Source: Halobacteriales archaeon QH_8_67_36
GTDB lineage: Archaea; Halobacteriota; Halobacteria; Halobacteriales; Haloarculaceae
Assembly: GCA_003021755.1 (NCBI GenBank)
Contig: PXQZ01000025.1
Span: forward strand, 1 to 12,355
Length of the DNA stretch: 12,355 nt
Direction of reading: 5' to 3'
The position numbers and the translations under genes were made by a program. The notes below the pieces were generated by a model, which worked only from the letters and a program-made list of their open reading frames with translations, did no database searches and had not been told where the DNA came from. Every line of letters starts with the position of its first letter. The first letter of the stretch is position 1. Positions 6,559 to 11,831 of the stretch are shown here, one piece after another.

Positions 6559-7353
6559 ATGGCACTCTCCCCGCCGTACGTCTCCGTCGCCGACGGTCGC
6601 ACGATAACGGCGAGCGTCGTCCGGGCACTGGCCGTCGTCGCCGGCGCCTTCCTCTTTGCGGGCGTGTTCGCCTCGCTGGGCGCGGCGCTGCTGGGCGTCG
6701 AGGTGCCGGTCGAGGCGGGTTCGACCTCCGCCGTGCTGTACGCGGCGGTCAACGCTATCTCCTTCGTCGGGTTCATCCTCGCGGGCGTCGCGTATCTCCG
6801 GGTCAGAGACGACCGATCGCTGGTCTATCTGCACCGGCCCCGCCCGTCGGACCTCGGCTGGGCGCTGGTCGGGCTGGTCGGTATCCTGCTGGGCTCGCTG
6901 GTGATGGGCGGCGTCGTCCAGCTCCTCTCCGGTCTCGCCGAGACGCTGTTCGGCGTGACCGTCGAGAGCGGCCAGAACAGCATCATCACGCAGGGCCGGG
7001 AGAACCCCGTCCTCTTCCTGTACATGGTGCCGGTCGCGCTCTTTTTCGTCGGACCGGCAGAGGAACTCGTCTTTCGCGGCGTCGTCCAGGGACTCTTCCG
7101 GCGGGCGTTCGGCGTGGTTCCGGGGGGGGTGTTCGCGAGCCTGCTTTTTGGTTTTGGCCACTATCTCGCCATCAGTTCCGGCAGCGCCTGGACGTACATC
7201 CTCACCGCCAGCGCGCTCGGGCTGGTGCTGGGCGCGGTGTACGAGTACACCGAGAGCCTCGTCGTCCCCGCCCTGGCCCACGGGTGCTGGAACGCGGGGC
7301 TGTTCGTAGTGAACTACTACGTCGCGACCACGGCCGCCACGATGCCGGGTTAG
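6559..7353 (+). CDS. CPBP family intramembrane metalloprotease (CAAX protease-like)
   Basis: A 264-residue polytopic membrane protein of the CPBP/Abi (Rce1-like) family, which are glutamate/histidine-dependent intramembrane proteases. The three family motifs are complete: EELVFR (E168, E169, R173), FGFGH with H201, and HGCWN with H241 and N245. About seven to eight hydrophobic helices are visible, with two N-terminal helices (about 22-46 and 58-80) before the catalytic core (about 100-255). All catalytic residues are kept, so it is probably active. Substrates of haloarchaeal members are mostly unknown; family roles include prenylated-protein processing and bacteriocin self-immunity, and neither is indicated here. 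It lies 79 nt after pgi on the same strand and may be cotranscribed, though TTCAAT at 6526-6531 could be its own weak TATA box. Confidence 0.92.
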   Translation: MALSPPYVSVADGRTITASVVRALAVVAGAFLFAGVFASLGAALLGVEVPVEAGSTSAVLYAAVNAISFVGFILAGVAYLRVRDDRSLVYLHRPRPSDLGWALVGLVGILLGSLVMGGVVQLLSGLAETLFGVTVESGQNSIITQGRENPVLFLYMVPVALFFVGPAEELVFRGVVQGLFRRAFGVVPGGVFASLLFGFGHYLAISSGSAWTYILTASALGLVLGAVYEYTESLVVPALAHGCWNAGLFVVNYYVATTAATMPG

Positions 7354-7357
7354 GGCG

Positions 7358-7390
7358 GACAGCGCGGTGCACCGCCGTGTGACGGCTGTC
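7358..7390. repeat. Cruciform-like inverted repeat after the CPBP protease gene
   Basis: Outer arms GACAGC (7358-7363) and GCTGTC (7385-7390) enclose a 12-nt perfect palindrome GCGGTGCACCGC (7364-7375). It starts 5 nt after the stop codon at 7351-7353 and ends just before the TATA box of the next gene, so it may be an mRNA end structure or an operator of the small regulator gene. Confidence 0.5.
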
Positions 7391-7399
7391 TGACGGGTG

Positions 7400-7405
7400 T
7401 TTAAG
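7400..7405 (+). promoter_or_regulatory. TATA box of the ribbon-helix-helix gene
   Basis: TTTAAG begins 30 nt before ATG 7430 and 23 nt before ATG 7423. A start point about 27-30 nt downstream makes ATG 7430 the probable leaderless start. Confidence 0.55.
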
Positions 7406-7429
7406 CTATCACCAACTGAACCATGTGCC

Positions 7430-7576
7430 ATGCCAACCCGGTTTACGGTCGTGTGCGACGACGACCAGGCCCGGGCTATCGAAGTGCTGGCCCGACGCTA
7501 CGGTATCACCGAGGAGGAAGTGGTCAAACAGCTCATCGAGGTCGGACTCGAAGACGTCGAAGAACGGACGGTCTAA
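7430..7576 (+). CDS. Small ribbon-helix-helix (CopG-like) protein
   Basis: A 48-residue ORF below usual length cut-offs. It begins MPTRFTVVCDDD, a beta strand as in the DNA-contacting ribbon of MetJ/Arc proteins, followed by helix A (about 12-24, ending RRYG) and helix B (about 27-42, TEEEVVKQLIEVGLEDV). This is the complete size of a single ribbon-helix-helix domain, which binds DNA as a dimer, so it is probably a DNA-binding regulator with no other domain. ATG 7423 in another frame is not used; ATG 7430 fits the TATA box spacing. Codon use is like that of core genes. Its TAA (7574-7576) overlaps the TAG of convergent nob1 (7575-7573). The palindrome at 7358-7390 upstream is a possible autoregulatory operator, which is inference. 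Confidence 0.8.
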   Translation: MPTRFTVVCDDDQARAIEVLARRYGITEEEVVKQLIEVGLEDVEERTV

Positions 7577-8031
7577 GCGGGGTTCTTCCGCGAGAGATCG
7601 CTGCCACACACCGGACAGCGGTCGTGGTTCTCGTCAAACTCGCGGCCACAGCCGGCACACTGGAAGCGCCAGTCGCGCCGTTCGCTGATACCCTCCCGGG
7701 CGATGACTTCGACGCGCAGGTCCAGTTTCTCCGCGACGTTCTGCATCGCGTAGTCGTCGGTGACGAGCGGACAGTCGAGTTCGAAGGCGGCGGCGACGAG
7801 GCGGACGTCCGTCTCGGAGAGCGCCGCGAGGTCGCCGGTCTCGCGGGCGGCCCGCTCGATGCGCTCGACGGCGTCGTCCTCCGGGATGTGGAGATGCATC
7901 CCGGAACCCTCCAGCGCGTCGAAGCGGTAAGCGGCCTCGCCTTCCAGTTCCTCCTTGACGAGCGGAATCGTAGCTATCCGCTCGTCGGTGTGGTACTCGT
8001 TGATAAACGCGGACGAATCGAGGACGTACAT
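7573..8031 (-). CDS. nob1: Ribosome maturation endonuclease NOB1 (PIN domain and zinc ribbon)
   Basis: Archaeal Nob1 cuts the pre-16S rRNA to form its mature 3' end on the small ribosomal subunit. The 152-residue product has an N-terminal PIN nuclease domain (1 to about 112) with the metal-binding acids in place: D5 in YVLDSSAF, E27/E28 in VKEELE, D75 in SETDVRLVAAA and D92/D93 in LVTDDYAM. A C-terminal zinc ribbon follows with C125, C128, C139 and C142 (CAGC and CPVC). This combination and length identify Nob1 rather than a VapC toxin, and no antitoxin gene lies beside it. ATG 8031 follows the stop codon of the PRC-barrel gene with no spacer (TAGATG), so the two are cotranscribed and probably translationally coupled. 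The stop overlaps the end of the convergent regulator gene. Confidence 0.95.
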   Translation of the reverse strand: MYVLDSSAFINEYHTDERIATIPLVKEELEGEAAYRFDALEGSGMHLHIPEDDAVERIERAARETGDLAALSETDVRLVAAAFELDCPLVTDDYAMQNVAEKLDLRVEVIAREGISERRDWRFQCAGCGREFDENHDRCPVCGSDLSRKNPA

Positions 8032-8271
8032 CTACCGTTGGACGATCATGTGGTCTTTGACGGCCGTGACTCGGTCGACGGGGACCATCAGCCGGCCCTG
8101 GTCGCTGTACTCGAAGTCCGTGTTCCGGAGCGATTCGGCGGGGTCGATGACGAGGTGGTTGAGCGACCCCGAGGAGAGGTCCATCGTGATGTTGTAGAGG
8201 CTGCCCAGTTCCGCCCCGTCGCTACCCATGACGTCCTTCCCCGAGAGGTTCTCGGCGAGTATTTCGGCCAT
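8032..8271 (-). CDS. PRC-barrel domain protein, candidate CdpB2-like cell-division factor
   Basis: A 79-residue protein that is a single PRC-barrel domain: AENLSGKDVMGSDGAELGSL at 6-25, then YNITMDLSSGSLNHLVIDP with the usual strand-turn-strand pattern, ending VTAVKDHMIVQR. In Haloferax volcanii two stand-alone PRC-barrel proteins, CdpB1 and CdpB2, bind SepF and are needed for FtsZ-based division. From memory the cdpB2 gene lies beside nob1 and infB, as here, so this is the likely counterpart; I cannot run the alignment that would settle it. The 151-codon frame extends upstream, but ATG 8271 has a TATA box at the right distance and a family-typical N-terminus. GGAGGT touches the ATG, too close to serve as a normal Shine-Dalgarno. 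The gene heads an operon with nob1 and is divergent from infB. Confidence 0.88.
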   Translation of the reverse strand: MAEILAENLSGKDVMGSDGAELGSLYNITMDLSSGSLNHLVIDPAESLRNTDFEYSDQGRLMVPVDRVTAVKDHMIVQR

Positions 8272-8290
8272 ACCTCCCTTTCCAAGCGAG

Positions 8291-8300
8291 ATTACATAAA
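8291..8300 (-). promoter_or_regulatory. TATA box of the PRC-barrel-nob1 operon
   Basis: Minus-strand TTTATGTAAT spans -20 to -29 relative to ATG 8271, as expected for a leaderless transcript. It is the only A/T-rich stretch between 8272 and 8380. Confidence 0.65.
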
Positions 8301-8388
8301 CGCCACGGGGCGCCACCCAGCAGTAAGACGCCGTCATACCGGGCTGTGGTGCCGAGGCGTCGACCCGTGGCCGGGCCATGACGACGAA

Positions 8389-8396
8389 CTTAACTA
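8389..8396 (+). promoter_or_regulatory. TATA-like element before infB
   Basis: CTTAACTA lies 39-46 nt before ATG 8435, predicting a start point near 8417 and a 5' leader of about 17 nt. No good Shine-Dalgarno is present in that leader. It shares the 163-nt divergent region with the PRC-barrel promoter. Confidence 0.45.
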
Positions 8397-8434
8397 CCGT
8401 GCCCGACACTTTCCGGTAACTTCTGAGGCCATCT

Positions 8435-10240
8435 ATGTCTGACCAGGACGCCACCACGGAGACGGAACACACCCTTCGGACGCCCATCGTCGCCGTACTG
8501 GGTCACGTCGACCACGGAAAGACGAGCCTGCTCGACCGCATCCGCGGCTCGGCCGTGACCGCCGGCGAATCCGGCGCCATCACCCAGCACATCGGGGCCA
8601 CGGCGGTGCCGCTGGAGGTCATCTCGGACATCGCCGGGGAACTCGTCGACCCCACGGACTTCGACCTGCCCGGCCTGCTGTTCATCGACACGCCGGGCCA
8701 CCACTCCTTCTCGACGCTGCGCTCCCGTGGCGGCGCGCTGGCCGACATCGCCATCCTCGTCGTCGACGTCAACGACGGCTTCCAGCCCCAGACGCTGGAG
8801 GCCATCGACATCCTCAAACGGACCCAGACGCCGTTCATCGTCGCCGCGAACAAGATAGACACCGTACCGGGCTGGAACCCCAACGAGAACCAGCCCGTTC
8901 GGCAGACGATGGACGCCCAGTCCGAGCGGGTCACCTCGGACCTCGACGAGAAGCTGTACGAACTCATCGGCGAGCTATCGGACAACGGCTTCTCGGCCGA
9001 CATGTACTGGCGGGTCCGGAACTTCCAGGCCAACATCGGCGTTGTCCCCGTCTCCGCCGAGACGGGCGAGGGCATCCCGGACCTCCTGACCGTGATGATG
9101 GGCCTCTCCCAACGCTACATGAAAGAGGAGATGGAAATCGACGCCGGCGGCCCCGGCGTCGGCACTGTCCTCGAAGTGACGGACACGCAGGGGTTCGGGA
9201 CGACGCTCGATGCCATCATCTACGACGGGACGATCCGCGCGGACGACACCATCGTCGTCGGCGGCCTCCAGGGCCCCATCGTCACCGACGTGCGTGCCCT
9301 CCTGCGGCCCCGCCCGCTCGAAGAGATACGCACCGAAAAGCAGTTCGAGCAGGTCGACGCCGTGGCGGCCGCCGACGGCGTAAAGATCGCCGCACCGGAC
9401 CTCGATGACGCCATCGCCGGTGCGCCGATTCGCGTACTCCGGGACCGCGAGCGGAGCGAGGTCATCGCCGAAGTCGAGGAGGAACTCTCCGAAATCGAGG
9501 TGACCACGCAGGAGGAGGGCGTCGTCGTCAAGGCCGACACGCTCGGCTCGCTGGAGGCCATCTCCAGTACCCTCACCGAGGAGGAGATTCCCATCATGCG
9601 CGCCGAGGTCGGTGCCGTCGCGCCCCGGGACGCGCGCGTCGCCGAGACGGCCAACGAGCCGGTCCATCGCGCCATCCTCGCCTTCTCCGTCGACGTGTTG
9701 GAGGACGCCCGCCGGCTGGCCGAACAGGAGGGCGTCGAACTGTTCGAGGACGACGTCATCTACCAGCTCGTCGAGGGGTACGACGACCACGTCACCGAAA
9801 TCGAGGAGTCCCAACAGGAGCAGATTCTGGAGAACATCACCCGCCCGGCGAAGTTCCGCGTGCTGCCGGATCACACCTTCCGGCAGAACGACCCCGCCGT
9901 CGTCGGTATCGAAGTGCTTTCGGGGGAACTCCGCCGAAACGTCAACGTGGTCAAGTGGGACGGTGACGAGGCCACACGGATCGGGCGACTCAAATCGCTA
10001 CAGGACGCGGGCGATGACGTCGACTCGGCCCGGACCGGCGAACAGCTCGCGGCCTCCGTCGACGGGCCGACGGTCGGGCGCCAGATCGAGGAAGGCGACG
10101 ACCTGTGGGTCGAACTCCCCGAGAAACACGCCAAGATTCTCGAACAGGAACTCCGCGAGGAGATATCCGTCGACGAGCGCGAGGCGCTGTCGATGTATCT
10201 CGAAAAGCACCGGAATCGGGACCCGTTCTGGGGGAAGTAG
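8435..10240 (+). CDS. infB: Translation initiation factor aIF5B (IF-2-like GTPase)
   Basis: aIF5B is the archaeal homologue of IF2/eIF5B, a GTPase that helps initiator tRNA positioning and ribosomal subunit joining. The 601-residue protein has all G motifs: GHVDHGKTS (23-31), switch I with T50 in GAITQHIGAT, DTPGH (85-89, catalytic His89) and NKID (139-142). After the G domain come the beta-barrel domain II (about 230-330), domain III (about 350-450) and the C-terminal domain IV barrel with VLPDHTFRQNDPAVVGIEVLSGE-type sequence, ending near EKHRNRDPFWGK. As usual in archaea the long bacterial/eukaryal N-terminal extension is absent. Inteins are common in archaeal aIF5B P-loops, but none is inserted here. 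The start codon leaves a short 16-residue tail before the G domain. Confidence 0.97.
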   Translation: MSDQDATTETEHTLRTPIVAVLGHVDHGKTSLLDRIRGSAVTAGESGAITQHIGATAVPLEVISDIAGELVDPTDFDLPGLLFIDTPGHHSFSTLRSRGGALADIAILVVDVNDGFQPQTLEAIDILKRTQTPFIVAANKIDTVPGWNPNENQPVRQTMDAQSERVTSDLDEKLYELIGELSDNGFSADMYWRVRNFQANIGVVPVSAETGEGIPDLLTVMMGLSQRYMKEEMEIDAGGPGVGTVLEVTDTQGFGTTLDAIIYDGTIRADDTIVVGGLQGPIVTDVRALLRPRPLEEIRTEKQFEQVDAVAAADGVKIAAPDLDDAIAGAPIRVLRDRERSEVIAEVEEELSEIEVTTQEEGVVVKADTLGSLEAISSTLTEEEIPIMRAEVGAVAPRDARVAETANEPVHRAILAFSVDVLEDARRLAEQEGVELFEDDVIYQLVEGYDDHVTEIEESQQEQILENITRPAKFRVLPDHTFRQNDPAVVGIEVLSGELRRNVNVVKWDGDEATRIGRLKSLQDAGDDVDSARTGEQLAASVDGPTVGRQIEEGDDLWVELPEKHAKILEQELREEISVDEREALSMYLEKHRNRDPFWGK

Positions 10241-10242
10241 GC

Positions 10243-10259
10243 GTTTTGTATATTTATCT
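10243..10259 (+). terminator. T-rich terminator after infB
   Basis: Three bases after the infB stop codon comes GTTTTGTATATTTATCT, a T-rich stretch on the coding strand in otherwise GC-rich DNA. It fits archaeal oligo-T termination. It also marks the point where base composition falls. Confidence 0.6.
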
Positions 10260-10342
10260 GTGTATACGATTCGGATGGGTATCGGGGGCAACCCTGCTAA
10301 ACCACTCCGCCAGTCTGATATGTAGGTCCATCTCAACTTCTC

Positions 10343-10358
10343 GCGCGCCACTCAAAAC
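10343..10358 (+). repeat. Near-direct repeat, copy 1
   Basis: GCGCGCCACTCAAAAC resembles GCGCGCCAGTTCAAAAC at 11401-11417: the two share GCGCGCCA and TCAAAAC and differ by one substitution and one base of length in between. The two copies flank the intact membrane zinc-ribbon gene. Confidence 0.4.
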
Positions 10359-10419
10359 CGCCAGAAGGGGCGGCAACCGCCCCCGTCGAAATTAGCGCAG
10401 CCGTCCCACTCTTACGTAT

Positions 10420-10492
10420 ATGGGTAGGGGTGGGTGTCCGCGCGCTATGTGGTGTAGTTGATTCCACATATATGAGCCGCCCCTGTCCCCAT
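10420..10492. repeat. Imperfect 73-nt hairpin
   Basis: Three nested helices share nearly the same centre: ATGGG/CCCAT (10420-10424 with 10488-10492), GGGG/CCCC (10427-10430 with 10480-10483) and TATGTGG/CCACATA (10446-10452 with 10464-10470). No tRNA cloverleaf fits. It may be a structured RNA or a protein binding site. Confidence 0.4.
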
Positions 10493-10562
10493 CTCGCGGG
10501 TCCCAAAATTGGTTGAGCCGCAGACGCTCAAGCGATTTCACTTCCACCCTGCTGGCGAACCG

Positions 10563-10570
10563 TATAAAAA
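10563..10570 (+). promoter_or_regulatory. Strong TATA box of the membrane zinc-ribbon gene
   Basis: TATAAAAA lies 23-30 nt before ATG 10593, the best TATA match in the window. CGAACC immediately upstream could be the purine-containing BRE. It fixes the start of the following gene. Confidence 0.75.
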
Positions 10571-10592
10571 GGTGGGCGTAGAAATAACATTC

Positions 10593-11189
10593 ATGCAAGC
10601 CGACGGTAACGACTCGGGAAAAACGAACACCAACATGGGTGATAATCAGAACCAGATGGATAGCCTTGCGGCGGGCGGAAACATAGAGCAGAGCAACGAA
10701 ATCCACCAGCATTACCACCGGGGCAAAGACGGGACCGTAATTTCGGACCCTAATTCGCAAAATTTCTGGATTGATGTCTGTGAGTGGGTCGCCAGCCTCC
10801 CGATTTCGGAATTTAAATTATTGAGTTCATTTTTGGGAACGGGAGGTATCGGGCTCTTGGGGTTCATCTGGATGATTAACCCGATGTATGGACCGTCTGT
10901 TGACCCTTCGCAGTCTCAATTATTATTTGGTGCCGGGTTCGTGTCCACGATACTCTTAGCCTTCCCTATCGCCTACATGCAGACGGATACCCAAGCCCGT
11001 TGCCCGAGTTGTGATGAACGGTTCGCCCTTCGGCCCGTAGAAATTCGGAAAACCGACCGCACTATGCGTGAAAACGGGCAAGACATCATCCACGGTGAAC
11101 GGGACATGGAGTGTCGGAATTGCGGTTTCGAGGAAACACAGACAGATACGTGGTCGGCCGAGGAGTTCGCCAAACTGCAATCGGCTTGA
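10593..11189 (+). CDS. Two-helix membrane protein with C-terminal zinc ribbon, unknown function
   Basis: The 198-residue protein has three parts. Residues 1-50 are polar and rich in Asn, Gln and His (GGNIEQSNEIHQHYHRGKDG at 28-47), probably disordered. Two membrane helices lie at about 76-96 and 108-130. The C-terminal part has CPSC (C137, C140) and CRNC (C174, C177), a split zinc ribbon with about 33 residues between the pairs. A longer frame starts at TTG 10509, but the TATA box 30 nt before ATG 10593 makes that the start; ATG 10635 is a second possibility. Codon use (AAT, TTA, ATT) and GC differ from the core genes, which suggests transfer. I do not recognise the family. The short polar tail plus helices resembles many small membrane proteins of haloviruses and defence islands, but no function can be named. 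Confidence 0.8.
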   Translation: MQADGNDSGKTNTNMGDNQNQMDSLAAGGNIEQSNEIHQHYHRGKDGTVISDPNSQNFWIDVCEWVASLPISEFKLLSSFLGTGGIGLLGFIWMINPMYGPSVDPSQSQLLFGAGFVSTILLAFPIAYMQTDTQARCPSCDERFALRPVEIRKTDRTMRENGQDIIHGERDMECRNCGFEETQTDTWSAEEFAKLQSA

Positions 11190-11240
11190 GTTTTCACGCC
11201 CGCTTCCCTGTTTAAGTGCATGAGTGCAGACACACTGTCG

Positions 11241-11282
11241 GAGCGAGGGGTTTCCTCTTAATCGGGGATGCCCCGCTCGCTC
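11241..11282. repeat. Inverted repeat with bulge
   Basis: GAGCGAGGGG (11241-11250) pairs with CCCCGCTCGCTC (11271-11282) apart from a 2-nt bulge. A smaller alternative hairpin CGGGG-ATG-CCCCG (11263-11275) overlaps it, so two exclusive folds are possible. Confidence 0.55.
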
Positions 11283-11375
11283 CAAAGTCGTCCGTTCCGT
11301 CGTCGTCGGTAGGTCCCACAATACCACGCTTTCGGGGCGGATTCGCTTTTCCTACCCCTTGTTGGGACATGGGTG

Positions 11376-11409
11376 CTGGCGCGCCTTCTCCACATTTTGT
11401 GCGCGCCAG
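11376..11409. repeat. Perfect 9-bp inverted repeat
   Basis: CTGGCGCGC (11376-11384) and GCGCGCCAG (11401-11409) are exact reverse complements around a 16-nt loop. The right arm overlaps the second copy of the near-direct repeat (11401-11417). No T-run follows, so it is not an obvious terminator. Confidence 0.65.
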
Positions 11410-11417
11410 TTCAAAAC
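11401..11417 (+). repeat. Near-direct repeat, copy 2
   Basis: GCGCGCCAGTTCAAAAC is the partner of 10343-10358. The distance between the copies is about 1,058 bp and encloses the whole membrane zinc-ribbon gene with its promoter. Confidence 0.4.
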
Positions 11418-11550
11418 TACGTAGCAATGGCTACGCAAGTTAACGCCACGCCAATGAATCCCGCAAAAGCCCTTCAAACCGCTCGTAACATCCCTGTACG
11501 GTCGTTACTCTCCGACCGCCCTCCCTACTATTGTATCTGTACTACTGTAC

Positions 11551-11557
11551 TTAAAAG
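11551..11557 (+). promoter_or_regulatory. TATA-like box before the interrupted small membrane ORF
   Basis: TTAAAAG predicts a start point near 11580, about 24 nt before ATG 11604. AATAAG at 11576-11581, 23-28 nt before that ATG, is an alternative that would give a leaderless transcript. Confidence 0.35.
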
Positions 11558-11603
11558 AAAAACACTAGTTGGAACAATAAGAATCAGATGACAGAACTCA
11601 TCT

Positions 11604-11831
11604 ATGGGGCTATTTGCGTGGTTGGCTCAGAAATTCTCGACGGTACTGGAGGATATGTACCCTTCGGTAACTATGGGCGTAGTGATATTTTGGGGCGGAG
11701 GGCTGTTCGTCATGTATCAGGCTCCTTCAATAACGTCTGAATGGACGTGGTCGGTGTTTTTCTGATCCATTATCTGCCTGATTGCCTGGGGATGGGCTTG
11801 GGAGTTTAGAGCGCGAGAAATCGAAGATTAG
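11604..11831 (+). pseudogene. Small two-helix membrane protein interrupted by an in-frame TGA
   Basis: From ATG 11604 the frame reads MGLFAWLAQKFSTVLEDMYP, a first membrane helix (about 22-38) and SEWTWSVFF, then stops at TGA 11763-11765 after 53 codons. In the same frame it continues SIICLIAWGWAWEF, a charged tail RAREIED and a TAG at 11829-11831. The second helix is thus cut in the middle, and the TGA stands where a Trp-rich helix would take TGG, a single-base change. Full length would be 74 residues. Haloarchaea are not known to decode TGA as an amino acid, so I call it a pseudogene, while a shortened product or a sequencing error remain possible. The end overlaps the stop codon of the convergent damaged gene. 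Family unknown; viral origin is inference. Confidence 0.55.

Larger units (their letters stand above)
10268..10562. other. Gene-free stretch with stem-loops between core and accessory DNA
   Basis: No convincing coding sequence is present; the frames here are antisense shadows or lack a start. It contains a compact hairpin GGGGCGG-CAA-CCGCCCC (10367-10383), a larger imperfect hairpin (10420-10492) and one copy of a near-direct repeat (10343-10358). No tRNA fits, although an integration boundary might be expected here. Confidence 0.5.
11190..11550. other. Gene-free stretch with a TATA-like box and several hairpins
   Basis: Frames of 66-86 codons exist here on both strands but are Pro/Arg/Ser-rich, overlap each other and lack family features, so I call none. 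The stretch holds TTTAAG (11211-11216), the hairpins 11241-11282 and 11376-11409, and a 6-bp hairpin CGTAGC-AATG-GCTACG (11420-11435). A structured non-coding RNA is possible but unproven. Confidence 0.4.

Noticed and set aside
7573..8271. PIN-domain gene plus small upstream gene as a VapBC toxin-antitoxin pair
   Set aside because: The PIN protein carries a C-terminal zinc ribbon typical of Nob1, and the upstream gene is a PRC barrel, not an antitoxin.
10420..10500. tRNA gene as integration target at the core/accessory boundary
   Set aside because: No T-loop GGTTCGA-type sequence, anticodon arm or 7-bp acceptor pairing fits.
10509..10592. TTG start 28 codons before the membrane zinc-ribbon protein
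   Set aside because: The strong TATA box would lie inside the coding sequence; ATG 10593 has the exact leaderless spacing.
11212..11443. Overlapping frames of 66-75 codons on both strands
   Set aside because: Composition is Pro/Arg/Ser-rich without domains, and hairpins occupy the region; no start has a good promoter.
11588..11737. Alternative 49-codon frame beginning MTELIYGAIC
   Set aside because: It overlaps the 11604 frame, which has clear membrane helices and a consistent continuation to 11831.
11763..11765. TGA as selenocysteine or recoded codon
   Set aside because: Haloarchaea are not known to use selenocysteine or reassigned TGA, and no SECIS-like hairpin is apparent; nonsense mutation is simpler.
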